Notes under the pieces: generated by a model | The model's input: the letters and a program-made list of their open reading frames with translations, nothing else | Told to the model about the DNA's origin: nothing | Database searches by the model: none | DNA from: Bryobacteraceae bacterium | Lineage (GTDB): Bacteria; Acidobacteriota; Terriglobia; Bryobacterales; Bryobacteraceae | DNA length: 57,253 bases | NCBI GenBank assembly: GCA_947458745.1 | Contig: CANGYQ010000021.1 | Location: forward strand, 1 to 57,253 | Direction: 5' to 3' | Made by a program: the position numbers and the translations under genes | Shown here: positions 9,036 to 16,643 of the stretch, one piece after another | Numbering within the stretch: position 1 is the first letter of the stretch | How the letters are laid out: each line of letters begins with the position of its first letter

Positions 9036-9923
9036 TTACTTGACGGAGGCCAGGAAGGCCGTCACGTCGTGGATGTCTTTGTCGGTGTACTTGCCCAGCA
9101 GAGCGCGGTGGCCTTGCAGCGGGTCAATCAGTTCGACCTTGGGCGCGTCACCATCGCGGGTGAAGCTGCGCGGCGTGCCGTCGTCTTCGGTGAGTGCGAC
9201 CACAAAATCGTCGATCTTCACCAGGCGTCCCGTGATCTTCTTGCCACCCTGCGTCACTGCTACCTTGACGATCGTACCCGGGCTGGGCGGAGCAGCCGGT
9301 CCGCCACGACCGCCAGTGGCACCCGGCATCAGCCACGTCTGTTGCAAGCGCTTGGCGTCCGTAATGCGCCCACCGATCCCCTTCAAGTCGTTCGCCACCG
9401 AATGGCAGCTGGTGCAGGTCTTTTGGAAATAAACTTCGCCGGCTTGGGCGTCACCCACCAGAATGGTCGGCGGGGCCATGCGGGAGATGTCGTAGCCACC
9501 GACGCGGAAGCTGTGCAGAAAAGCGGCGATGTCGGAGACTTGCGAAGCCGGCAAGTCGAACTTCGGCATCCCTTCGCGGCCTTCCTTCAGGACCGGGCCC
9601 AACAATTCGCCGTCCTTATCGTTCAGCACCACGGCGGTCCGGATCAGGTTGGGTCCGCCAGAGCCACCACGGGCGTCGGCACCATGGCAGAAGGTGCAAT
9701 GGATGCTGTAAATCTGCTTGCCACGCTCCACCACGGCGGGGTCAGCGGGCGGTCGCGTGGGGAAATCTGGCGGGCGGCGGAAGGCTGCCGGAGGTCCACC
9801 GGCAGGCGGGGCGCCCGCGGGCCTCCCGGCGGGGGGCGGTGCTTGGGCACTCACGCAAAGTGTAGAAACGGCGGACAATATAGCCGCTAGCAACGGTCTC
9901 GTCAAATCGGCACCTCGGTCCAT
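9036..9923 (-). CDS. Periplasmic diheme c-type cytochrome
   Basis: 295 residues. After a leader (LLAAILSAVSTLCVSAQA) and a proline/glycine/alanine linker there are two heme-c motifs, CTFCH at residue 75 and CTSCH at residue 170, each in a small cytochrome-c-like domain. A C-terminal region (about 205-295) contains GRLVKIDDFVVALTEDDG and YTDKDIHDVTAFL, a tail common in acidobacterial cytochromes. It lies 17 bp upstream of the propeller gene and is probably its electron acceptor. The ATG at 9923 has no clear ribosome site. A GAGGTG sequence sits about 5 nt before an in-frame TTG at 9905, which may be the real start and would give a cleaner signal peptide. Confidence 0.87.
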   Translation of the reverse strand: MDRGADLTRPLLAAILSAVSTLCVSAQAPPPAGRPAGAPPAGGPPAAFRRPPDFPTRPPADPAVVERGKQIYSIHCTFCHGADARGGSGGPNLIRTAVVLNDKDGELLGPVLKEGREGMPKFDLPASQVSDIAAFLHSFRVGGYDISRMAPPTILVGDAQAGEVYFQKTCTSCHSVANDLKGIGGRITDAKRLQQTWLMPGATGGRGGPAAPPSPGTIVKVAVTQGGKKITGRLVKIDDFVVALTEDDGTPRSFTRDGDAPKVELIDPLQGHRALLGKYTDKDIHDVTAFLASVK

Positions 9924-10008
9924 TGAAAAACAGTATTCAAGTTATCATGGCGATCCGTCGGCCCCGTGGCGTTACCGAGTAGATCGAATTTAGCCGGTAC
10001 CGGACGGT

Positions 10009-11093
10009 TTACCGGAAGCGGTCCACCACGTAGATGTCGCTTCCCGCCTGATCCAGCTGCGACCACACGAGCAGGCTTTCGTCGCGAGTTACGCCCATAC
10101 CACTGTCGTATTGCACGGGCAGGCGGGTGAGCAGGCGGCTGACGGAGGTTTGGCCGGTGGCCAGGTCCTGCCGCAGGATCGCGCGTTGGCCTTTGGGTGG
10201 GAAGACGGCGTAGAACAGTCCGGTCTGGCTGAGCGCCCATTGGCCCCAAAGATTGGCGGCCAGGTCCGGCGTGACAAGTTTTTCCGGTCCACCTTCGCGG
10301 GGGACCCGCCAAATGCCGGGCGATGCCTGGCGACAGTAATACACCCAGCGCTGATCGTAGGACTCAAACGCGACTAGGCCACCTTCCCGCGTTACCTGAA
10401 CCGCGGCGCCGCCCCCGGCGGGCATCCGCCAGACTTGCCACTGGCCCGAATGGTCCGAGCCAAAATAGATGGCGCTGCCGTCGGGCGACCAGCTGGGCAG
10501 GACTTCATTGGACTCCTCCTGGGTGAGCGCGCGGGCGGCGCGGCCCGCCAGCGGGATGACGAACAGGTCGTCATTGCCCGCCGTCCGCGATTCAAAGACG
10601 ATCTGTGTCCCATCCGGCGACCAGCGGGGGGAAAGGACAACCGCTTTCCGTCCGGTGACCATGCTGGTTCGTAGTCCAGCACCGCACCGGTATCGATCTC
10701 TTGCGCCGCTCCTCCAGCACCCGGTACCAGGAAGATGTGCGAGCGATTGGACCCGCTATCGCGCGAGAAGGCCATCATGGTGCCGTCGGGCGAAAAGGCA
10801 GGTGAGCGGGAGTAGAACTGGTGTCCGGTGACCAACCGAGGAGCGGAAGGCGGGGCCGACGGCAGACGGAACAGTACCCATTCAAGGGCGGCCACGGCGA
10901 CGGCTGACGCAAGCAGTGCCCATGGGAGCCAACTGCGCGCACTGGAGCGAACCACCGGCGATGGCTCGGCTGCAGCTGGGGCCTCCTCCGCCGGGAGGAA
11001 GCGCGGTTGATAGGTGCCTTTCGGCAGTTCAATGCGGACCGGATCGGCCGCACTGGAGCGGGTCCATCTACCGGATCGATTTTTCCGGCACGG
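10009..11093 (-). pseudogene. TolB/PD40-type propeller membrane protein, broken
   Basis: Two reading frames carry one protein. Frame A (11093 down to about 10640) contains DPVRIELPKGTYQPRF, a membrane segment (WLPWALLASAVAVAALEW) and PD40 repeats RSPAFSPDG and YEPAWSPDG. Frame B (about 10662 to 10009) continues with SPRWSPDG, PSWSPDG and further blades to DIYVVDRFR. The frames meet where two WSPDG repeats are only about 14 residues apart instead of about 45, so roughly one blade is missing together with the frameshift. Frame A has no start codon before a stop at 11094-11096, and the usual N-terminal region preceding the RIELPKGxY motif in such acidobacterial proteins is absent. A shorter product from the GTG at 10955 is possible but would still be frameshifted. 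Confidence 0.8.
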
Positions 11094-11866
11094 TCACCCG
11101 GGGCACACTGATCGGCATCCTGGACGACCAGAGCAGGTTTGATTTGCCCTTCGCCCCGGGCAGTACCATCAGCGGCACGGTGTTTATCGACCTGTCGCTG
11201 CTGCCTGCCGCCACCGTCACCACTCACGAGTTCGGTGTCCGGACCAACTATCAGGACAGCGATGTCGTAAACCCTCTCTGGATCTCGGGTCACGTGAAAG
11301 TCCCTTTGCCCGCGCTGCCGGACCGTGCCCTCCCAGTTCCCGATTCCTTCTCGCTGACTCCGCTGCTTCCGGTGGCCGATGCTGTCGAGGACCTTGCTCC
11401 CATCCGAAGCCGTCTATTCATTTGGGATATGGCCGATGCGATTTGCTGCGACATCCTCCTGGCGACAGCCAAGTATCAGGATGCTTGGCATACGAACGAG
11501 GAAACTCACTTCAAGCACGTCCTCTTGGGACTCCTGATGTCGTCGGTCACCGATTTCATTCCATCCAACGGGACTTTCCCGTCGCCGTTTGAGGCCACCA
11601 ACATCAATGTGGGCTCGACATTTCAAGCGACTGGATTCAACCGGAAGAACATCCTCACTCCGCCGCTATTCGGCATCGAGGATAACTACACGATCGCCAT
11701 TACCTTTAAGGTCGATCGCGCTACTGGCGGACTGGAAGGCGGCAGCAGTGCCCCATCCACGGGCGGTGGAGTTGGGCCGGTCCCGACGCCGGAGCCAGGG
11801 ACGATGGTCGCTGGCTTAGCCGTGGTGGGCTTGGTGCTCATGCGCGCCCGCCGGCAGAGCTGTTGA
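11062..11866 (+). pseudogene. PEP-CTERM sorted protein lacking its 5' end
   Basis: The recognisable protein begins at about SIYRIDFSGTVTRG and runs in one frame to a PEP-CTERM signal: PTPEPGTM, a hydrophobic helix (VAGLAVVGLVLM) and a terminal RARR cluster, stopping at 11864-11866. PEP-CTERM proteins are exported and then handled by an exosortase. The signal peptide needed for export is missing. The frame stays open upstream to 10916, but that part is simply the antisense of the propeller gene. No plausible start with a signal peptide exists, so the gene appears beheaded at a junction near 11050-11070. The middle region (residues SGTVFIDLSLLP and onward) is of unknown function. Confidence 0.72.
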
Positions 11867-11903
11867 ACTGAACAAATGAAGCGCCCGCGAGGGTGCTGTT
11901 CGA

Positions 11904-12650
11904 CTAATCGCCGACTTGCGTGGCCACGTTCACTCGAGCCCGCAGATTGGCCACGCCGGCCGTGTAGCGGTCATCGACGACGGAGAATGCCACGGCGTCT
12001 TCCATCCAGTCGTGCCAAGTGCCATCGGGGTCGTGGGAGGCGGCGGTGAGCGAGTACTCGTTGGGGCAGAGGTCGCAATTGAAGGCGAAGGTGACGATGG
12101 CGCGTTCGCCGGGGCGGACGGGGCCGAATGTGATCTTCTCTAGCTCAGTGTTGGTGCCGTAGACCTCAAAGCCGAGCCGCGTGCGAATCATGATGCCAAT
12201 AACGGGGTCCTCCACGTCGCGGTCGAACTCGACGGTGACGCGGATCTGCGCCTCTTCGCCGCTCTTCCAGGCGGCGGTGGGCGTGCCGAGGGCGTCTAGG
12301 GTTTCGATCTCCAGCACACGGGCGCGGCCATCGCCCCGCCGCAGTGCGGGCGGCAGCACCAGTTGGCGGCCCTGGGCGTCGGCGCGGAGGCGCTGGGCTT
12401 GGGCGGCGCGGTATTCCTGCACCACCTCTTGCGGGTCGCCACGGCGCAGGTCACCCGGGGCCTTCACCCACCACACTTCATCGCAGAAGCGTGGGTCCAA
12501 GCCGCGCACGAACAGCGTCTCGCCCTTCTGCCGCCGTTCCAGCAGATCGAGCAGCGGGGCTTGCGTAAACTGGAGCTTGGCTTCGCCTACCACGCCGATG
12601 AGGCAACCGTCGGGCAGGGTCACGTTAAACTCGTCAATACGTGTGGGCAT
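11904..12650 (-). CDS. Wzt-like protein with a vestigial ATPase part and a Wzt C-terminal domain
   Basis: 248 residues. The C-terminal half (about 105-245) resembles the beta-sandwich of Wzt, the ABC-transporter subunit that recognises the end of O-antigen chains (VLEIETLDALG, EAQIRVTVEFDRDVEDPVIG, FNCDLCPNEYSLTAA). The N-terminal 85 residues look like the two ends of an ABC ATPase joined together: TLPDGCLIGVVGE corresponds to the strand before Walker A, and CDEVWWVK followed by RRGDPQEVVQEYR to the end of the nucleotide domain. Walker A, the signature motif and Walker B are absent. The frame is continuous, so this may be a functional sugar-binding stub or a decayed gene now stable. The start overlaps a divergent gene by 8 bp. 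Confidence 0.7.
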   Translation of the reverse strand: MPTRIDEFNVTLPDGCLIGVVGEAKLQFTQAPLLDLLERRQKGETLFVRGLDPRFCDEVWWVKAPGDLRRGDPQEVVQEYRAAQAQRLRADAQGRQLVLPPALRRGDGRARVLEIETLDALGTPTAAWKSGEEAQIRVTVEFDRDVEDPVIGIMIRTRLGFEVYGTNTELEKITFGPVRPGERAIVTFAFNCDLCPNEYSLTAASHDPDGTWHDWMEDAVAFSVVDDRYTAGVANLRARVNVATQVGD

Positions 12651-13767
12651 CCTCTACAGCTTAGCTTTCGCCGCCATCGTGATCGAGAACCGGTCGTTCA
12701 CCGCGGACTCAAAGACCGGCCACGCCGTCATCGACATCCGGGGCGAAAAGCAGGTCCGCATCCGCAACGTCATGATTGACGGCAAGCGGGACCAGTTGGA
12801 GAAGCGCTGGCCGGTGGCCGAAAATGGCGCTCCCTTTATTGACTACTACCCGCTGAACGGCATTGCGATCGACCGCAGCGAGGACGTGCTGATCGAGAAC
12901 GTCACGCTGCGCAATGTCGTCAATCTGGCGATTGTGGTGGCGCGGTCGAAGAAGGTGATCATCCGCAACGTCACGATTGAAGACTCGGGGTCGCTGGATG
13001 CGAAGGGCAAGAACAACACCACCGGCGGCATTCTGCTGGAAGAGGGTACGACGAACTTTGAGGTCCGCGGCTGCCGCCTGCGCCGCATCCGGGGCAACGC
13101 CATTTGGACGCACAGCTACACGGTCTCACCCCGGAATCGCGATGGGGTGATTGCCGAAAACGAGATCGACACCGCCGGCCGGGATGCGATCCAGGTGGGG
13201 CATGCGGTGAATGTGCTGGTGGAGAAGAACACCGCCCGGAACGTGGGCTACCCGGTGGAGGTGGCCGAAGGGGAGCCGGTGGGCATTGACACGGCCGGCA
13301 ACGTGGAGGCAACGATCTATCGTGAGAATCGCTTGTTTGAGATCAACGGCAAGTGCTTTGACCTGGATGGCTTCCACGATGGCTCCGTGGCCAACAATAG
13401 CTGTTTGAATGCCAGACCCGTGGCGGCGTATCCGCTGGGTAATTTCGGGATTGTGTTTAACGACTCGCATCCGGAGTCCGTCAGCCGGAACATTGTGGTG
13501 CAAGAAAACGTGATTGATGGCACTAAGTACGGGGCGATGTTCGTGATCGGCAGCGGACACACGATTAGTAATAATCAGTTTCTGAATCTGAATATGGCGC
13601 AGTCAAAAGACGGGCTATTGGGATCATCGATCTTCTTCGCCAATGGCGTGCTGCGGCCCAATCCGCCGCGGGCGGTGGTGGTGAAAGACAACACGATCAC
13701 GGGCCATGCCCGGTGTCCGGCACCCTATGAAGGCGTGCGTTTTGAAAGGAACAAGTGCCAGCCATGA
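12643..13767 (+). CDS. Right-handed parallel beta-helix protein, probably 5'-truncated
   Basis: About 374 residues from a GTG at 12643. Repeated short strands separated by turns (VIDIRGEKQVRIRNVMIDG, VLIENVTLRNVVNLAIVVA, VIIRNVTIEDSG, VLVEKNTARNVGYPV, NIVVQENVIDG) are typical of pectate-lyase-like or NosD-like beta-helices acting on, or binding, polysaccharide outside the cell. The N-terminus is odd: VGILYSLAFAAIVIENRSF is too short for a normal signal peptide, and the usual first coils seem missing. An in-frame ATG at 12598 would add 15 residues but would run further into the divergent gene. The stop overlaps the next gene in an ATGA. Confidence 0.75.
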   Translation: MGILYSLAFAAIVIENRSFTADSKTGHAVIDIRGEKQVRIRNVMIDGKRDQLEKRWPVAENGAPFIDYYPLNGIAIDRSEDVLIENVTLRNVVNLAIVVARSKKVIIRNVTIEDSGSLDAKGKNNTTGGILLEEGTTNFEVRGCRLRRIRGNAIWTHSYTVSPRNRDGVIAENEIDTAGRDAIQVGHAVNVLVEKNTARNVGYPVEVAEGEPVGIDTAGNVEATIYRENRLFEINGKCFDLDGFHDGSVANNSCLNARPVAAYPLGNFGIVFNDSHPESVSRNIVVQENVIDGTKYGAMFVIGSGHTISNNQFLNLNMAQSKDGLLGSSIFFANGVLRPNPPRAVVVKDNTITGHARCPAPYEGVRFERNKCQP

Positions 13768-15017
13768 GTAACACCGGAGTCCAGGTGCAGATGCGCGAGG
13801 AGTGGAACGCTCGCGCGCAGGAAGATGCCAATTACTATGTGGCGTTCGGGCGGCGGGGCCAGCCGGAGGAAGAGTTCTTTGCGACGGCGGCCGACGTACT
13901 CCGCGACTTACAGCGCGAGATCCAGCGCGGGTTGCCCGCAGAAGCGCGCAGCCGGCGCTTTCTGGAGATCGGGTGCGGCCCGGGGCGCTTAATGAAGCCC
14001 CTGGCGGAACAGTGTGGGGAGATCCACGGCATTGATGTGTCTGATGAGATGGTGGCCCGGGCGCGGAAAAATCTCTCCGGGTTGGCCCACGCGCATGTGC
14101 ACACGGGTACCGGCTCCACGCTGGACCAGTTCGCTTCGGATTCGTTTGACTTTGTCTATTCCTACGCCGTCTTTCAGCACATCCCGGACCGCGAGGTGGT
14201 GATGTCGTACCTGCGCGAAGCCGTTCGCGTGCTGAAGCCGGCGGGGATTGCGCGGGTGCAGATCAACGGCTTGCCGCCTTCGGCCAAGGCCTACACCACC
14301 TGGGAAGGCGTCCGGCTCAGCGGGGATGAAGTGAGGGATTTTGCTAGGGAGCAGGGAATTCAATTGCTGGCGCTGGAAGGTTTGGAGACGCAGTACATGT
14401 GGGCCACCTTCCGCAAGCGCGAAGCGGCACCGCCCTATTCACGGGTCCGTGTGCGATGGATCACCAATGCCCGGAGTTCAGAGCCGCTGGCTCCGCTGAG
14501 CGGGCCGTATGCTTCGATGGCCTTGCGGGTGGAAGGTTTGGGCGAGTCTGCGGATTTGAACCATCTGGATGTCCGCATTGCGGGCGTGGCGGCGCAGCCG
14601 AGCTACTTGGGGCGCAGCGAGAATGATGGCCTTCGCCAGTTGAATGTGCCGGTTCCGGCCGGGGTGGTGGCTGGAGTGGCGGAAGTGACGGTGAATGGCG
14701 GTGCAGGAAAGATTCGCCTGATTCCACGGCCGATCCAGATTCCACGAGTGGTGAGCATTAGTGACGGCGTCGATCTCATGTCCACCATCGTGCGGTCAGG
14801 AACGGTGAAGGCGGTGATCGAAGAGACCGATGGCACTCTGGAATGCCGGTTGAACGGGGAGCGGGCGCTGGGTATCGAAGTATTTTGCGTTGATCCACGA
14901 GCACCCCGGCATGAATTCAATATCGCGTTGCCCTCGGAGGTTTCAGCCGGAGAGCACCGGCTGGAGTTGCGGACGCGGGGACGGTTGATCGCGAGGCCGG
15001 TGATTGTGGTCGTGTGA
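13764..15017 (+). CDS. Class I SAM-dependent methyltransferase with C-terminal beta-rich extension
   Basis: 417 residues. The methyltransferase core spans about 1-220, with motif I FLEIGCGPGRLMKPLAE, the acidic loop GIDVSDEMV, and motif IV DSFDFVYSYAVFQHI followed by LREAVRVLKPAG. This is the Methyltransf_11/25 type, using S-adenosylmethionine. The remaining 195 residues are rich in short beta strands (YASMALRVEGL, VAEVTVNGGAGKIRLIPRP, HRLELRTRG) and may recognise a glycan or surface substrate. The ATG at 13764 overlaps the preceding stop in an ATGA. A GTG at 13755 is better spaced from AAAGGA (13745-13750) and could be used instead. With the beta-helix and Wzt-like genes it suggests surface polysaccharide work. 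Confidence 0.88.
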   Translation: MSNTGVQVQMREEWNARAQEDANYYVAFGRRGQPEEEFFATAADVLRDLQREIQRGLPAEARSRRFLEIGCGPGRLMKPLAEQCGEIHGIDVSDEMVARARKNLSGLAHAHVHTGTGSTLDQFASDSFDFVYSYAVFQHIPDREVVMSYLREAVRVLKPAGIARVQINGLPPSAKAYTTWEGVRLSGDEVRDFAREQGIQLLALEGLETQYMWATFRKREAAPPYSRVRVRWITNARSSEPLAPLSGPYASMALRVEGLGESADLNHLDVRIAGVAAQPSYLGRSENDGLRQLNVPVPAGVVAGVAEVTVNGGAGKIRLIPRPIQIPRVVSISDGVDLMSTIVRSGTVKAVIEETDGTLECRLNGERALGIEVFCVDPRAPRHEFNIALPSEVSAGEHRLELRTRGRLIARPVIVVV

Positions 15018-15210
15018 TCGCTGGTGGGCGTTCTGACATTTGTGTCGCGTCGTGAGGAGTCGGGCGTCGCTTCTCTCGCCTACCGGACTTAGAGTATTTG
15101 CGGGTTGCGGGTTTGGCCGGGTCGGCGCGACTATCCGCACATGGCAGATGAGATTCGACCGAAATGCCTGGAGAGGGCAACAGGTTGGTTCTCTCGCGAC
15201 GGCGTCACTG

Positions 15211-15249
15211 GTAGCTCCGGTCTCTGGGGACCGGACGGAGTGCCGCTAC
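15211..15249. repeat. REP-like imperfect palindrome
   Basis: A perfect 7-bp stem with a 6-nt loop (TCCGGTC at 15216-15222, GACCGGA at 15229-15235) is enclosed by a second complementary pair, GTAGC at 15211-15215 and GCTAC at 15245-15249. No T-run follows, so it does not look like an intrinsic terminator. It lies inside a gene-free stretch of about 300 bases (15018-15319) between the methyltransferase and a Crp/Fnr pseudogene, in which nothing else was recognised. Such extragenic palindromes are often repeated in the genome; copy number cannot be judged here. Confidence 0.5.
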
Positions 15250-15319
15250 AACTGAAGTACACTTGAAGCGCAAGACTTGTGCCTGGCGAAGTTGCGTGGG
15301 TTCGGAGCTGGAGTTCGCT

Positions 15320-15986
15320 ATGGTGAAGCAAACCGAACGGACTGGAGCGGTGGCCAGCGATGTTGAGCGGTACCTTCTGGGGAATGCGTCGGGAAGGCGA
15401 TTCAGCGTTTTCGCCGACGGGACACCATTTTTTCTAAAGGGAACCGGCCGAAGCCGCGTTCTTTCTGATCGAGGGCAGTGCACAGTTGTCGATCCTTTCC
15501 GGTGATGGAAAGGAGGCGGTGGCGGCGATGGCGGGGGTCCGGTCGCTGATCGGAGAATAGTGCCTGGATGAAGGAGCCACCCGCAGCGGCAGTGCCGTGG
15601 CTCTTCAGGCAGTGAAGGCCGTCCGGCTGGAACGCCGGGAGATGCGCAGGGCACTGGCCGAAGTGCCGGGATTTTCCGATTTTTTGATTTCCCACCTGCT
15701 CACGCGGGCTCAGCGGATCGAAGCCAGCTTGGCTGACCAGTTGTTCTATTCCAGTGAGATGCGGTTGGCGCGGGTGCTGACCGAATTGGCCGGGCCATCT
15801 TACTGTGGGGGCGGTGGTGGCGGCGTTTTGCCGCGGGTGAGCCAGGAGACGCTGGCGGCGATGGTGGGCACAACACGTTCCCGGATCAGCTTCTTCATGA
15901 ACATATTCCGGCGTGCGGGACTGATCGAGTATGGCAAAGGCGTTGTACTGCGCGGCGGCTTGCTGGAATCGATGCCCCGCGAGTAG
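15320..15986 (+). pseudogene. Crp/Fnr-family transcription regulator, frameshifted and interrupted
   Basis: The N-terminal cyclic-nucleotide-binding fold begins in one frame (MVKQTERTG, then FSVFADGTPFFLKG). It jumps frame near 15436-15445 to EPAEAAFFLIEGSAQLSI and continues to MAGVRSLIGE, where an in-frame TAG (15558-15560) interrupts it. The same frame then resumes CLDEGATRSGSAVALQAVKAV and ends with a good Crp-type helix-turn-helix (VSQETLAAMVGTTRSRISFFMN). A run of six glycines (15805-15822, GGGGGG) sits just before the DNA-binding part. One indel plus one nonsense codon rule out a full-length product. A 129-residue C-terminal fragment could start at 15597 but would lack the sensor domain. 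Confidence 0.85.
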
Positions 15987-16023
15987 CCGCAAGGCACAGG
16001 CGATCCGGCGACCGCCACGCTAA

Positions 16024-16641
16024 CGCGTCAATGAGCTCCGCTTTGAGGATGAGAAGGGTGCCGAGGAGCTGTTCATGCAGGCGCAGAAGGACTTCACGGT
16101 GAAAGTAATTGGCAGCGAGATGCCCACCGTTGACGGCCCGACGCGCATTGTCCGCGTCAACAAGGGCAACGAGATACCTGCCGTCAAAGGCACCCGTAAC
16201 CTCACCGTCAACGGCAACGAGGAACACGCCAATACGGCCAACTACCGCCACCAGGTGGAGCACGGCATCTATGCCCTCGACGTCGATGGCGACATCACCA
16301 TCATCGCCCCCGGCAATCTCTCGATTAAGGCTGATGGGTCAGTGAAGATCGAGGCAGGGAAGGACTTCTCCATCAAAGCTGGTACAACGCTGGCCAGTGA
16401 AGCTGGCACCTCACTGACGAATAAGGCCGGCACATCGCTCACCAATGAGTCCGGCACATCGCTCACCAATGAGTCCGGCACATCGCTCACCAACAAGGCC
16501 GGCACGGACCTGACCAACCAATCCGGCACTGGCGTGACCAACGAAGCGGGCACTGCGCTCGACAACAAAGCCAGCGCCATGCAGACCGTCGATGGCGGCG
16601 GCATGCTGACGCTCAAGGGCGGCCTGGTAAAGATTAACTAG
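16024..16641 (+). pseudogene. VgrG C-terminal fragment (type VI spike tail)
   Basis: The frame opens just after a TAA at 16021 with VNELRFEDEKGAEELFMQAQKDF, the segment with which the VgrG C-terminal beta-prism begins. The gp27- and gp5-like parts (about 450 residues) are absent. It continues through KVIGSEMPTV and LDVDGDITIIAPGNLSIKADG, then eight octapeptide repeats, to a stop at 16639-16641. The fragment may still be translated: GAGGAG at 16063-16068 lies 6 nt before an in-frame ATG at 16075, giving 188 residues. No other type VI secretion gene is in the window. The following MORN gene starts 2 bp after its stop, as expected of a VgrG-linked cargo or adaptor. Confidence 0.78.
16378..16569 (+). 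repeat. Eight 24-bp tandem repeats coding octapeptides
   Basis: Eight in-frame units encode AGTTLASE, AGTSLTNK, AGTSLTNE, SGTSLTNE, SGTSLTNK, AGTDLTNQ, SGTGVTNE and AGTALDNK. The central units (16426-16497) are nearly identical at the DNA level, so they expanded recently by slippage or unequal exchange. The 8-residue period is that of the gp5/VgrG triangular beta-prism, in which each turn uses eight residues per chain. The repeat therefore changes spike length while preserving the fold. Confidence 0.9.
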
Positions 16642-16643
16642 CG

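Noticed and set aside
10626..10631. Run of six G as a simple sequencing-error explanation of the propeller frameshift
   Set aside because: Restoring the frame would still leave only about 14 residues between two WSPDG motifs, so a larger deletion is needed.
16378..16569. CRISPR-like array
   Set aside because: The repeats are contiguous, in frame and coding, with no spacers; they are VgrG-type octapeptides.
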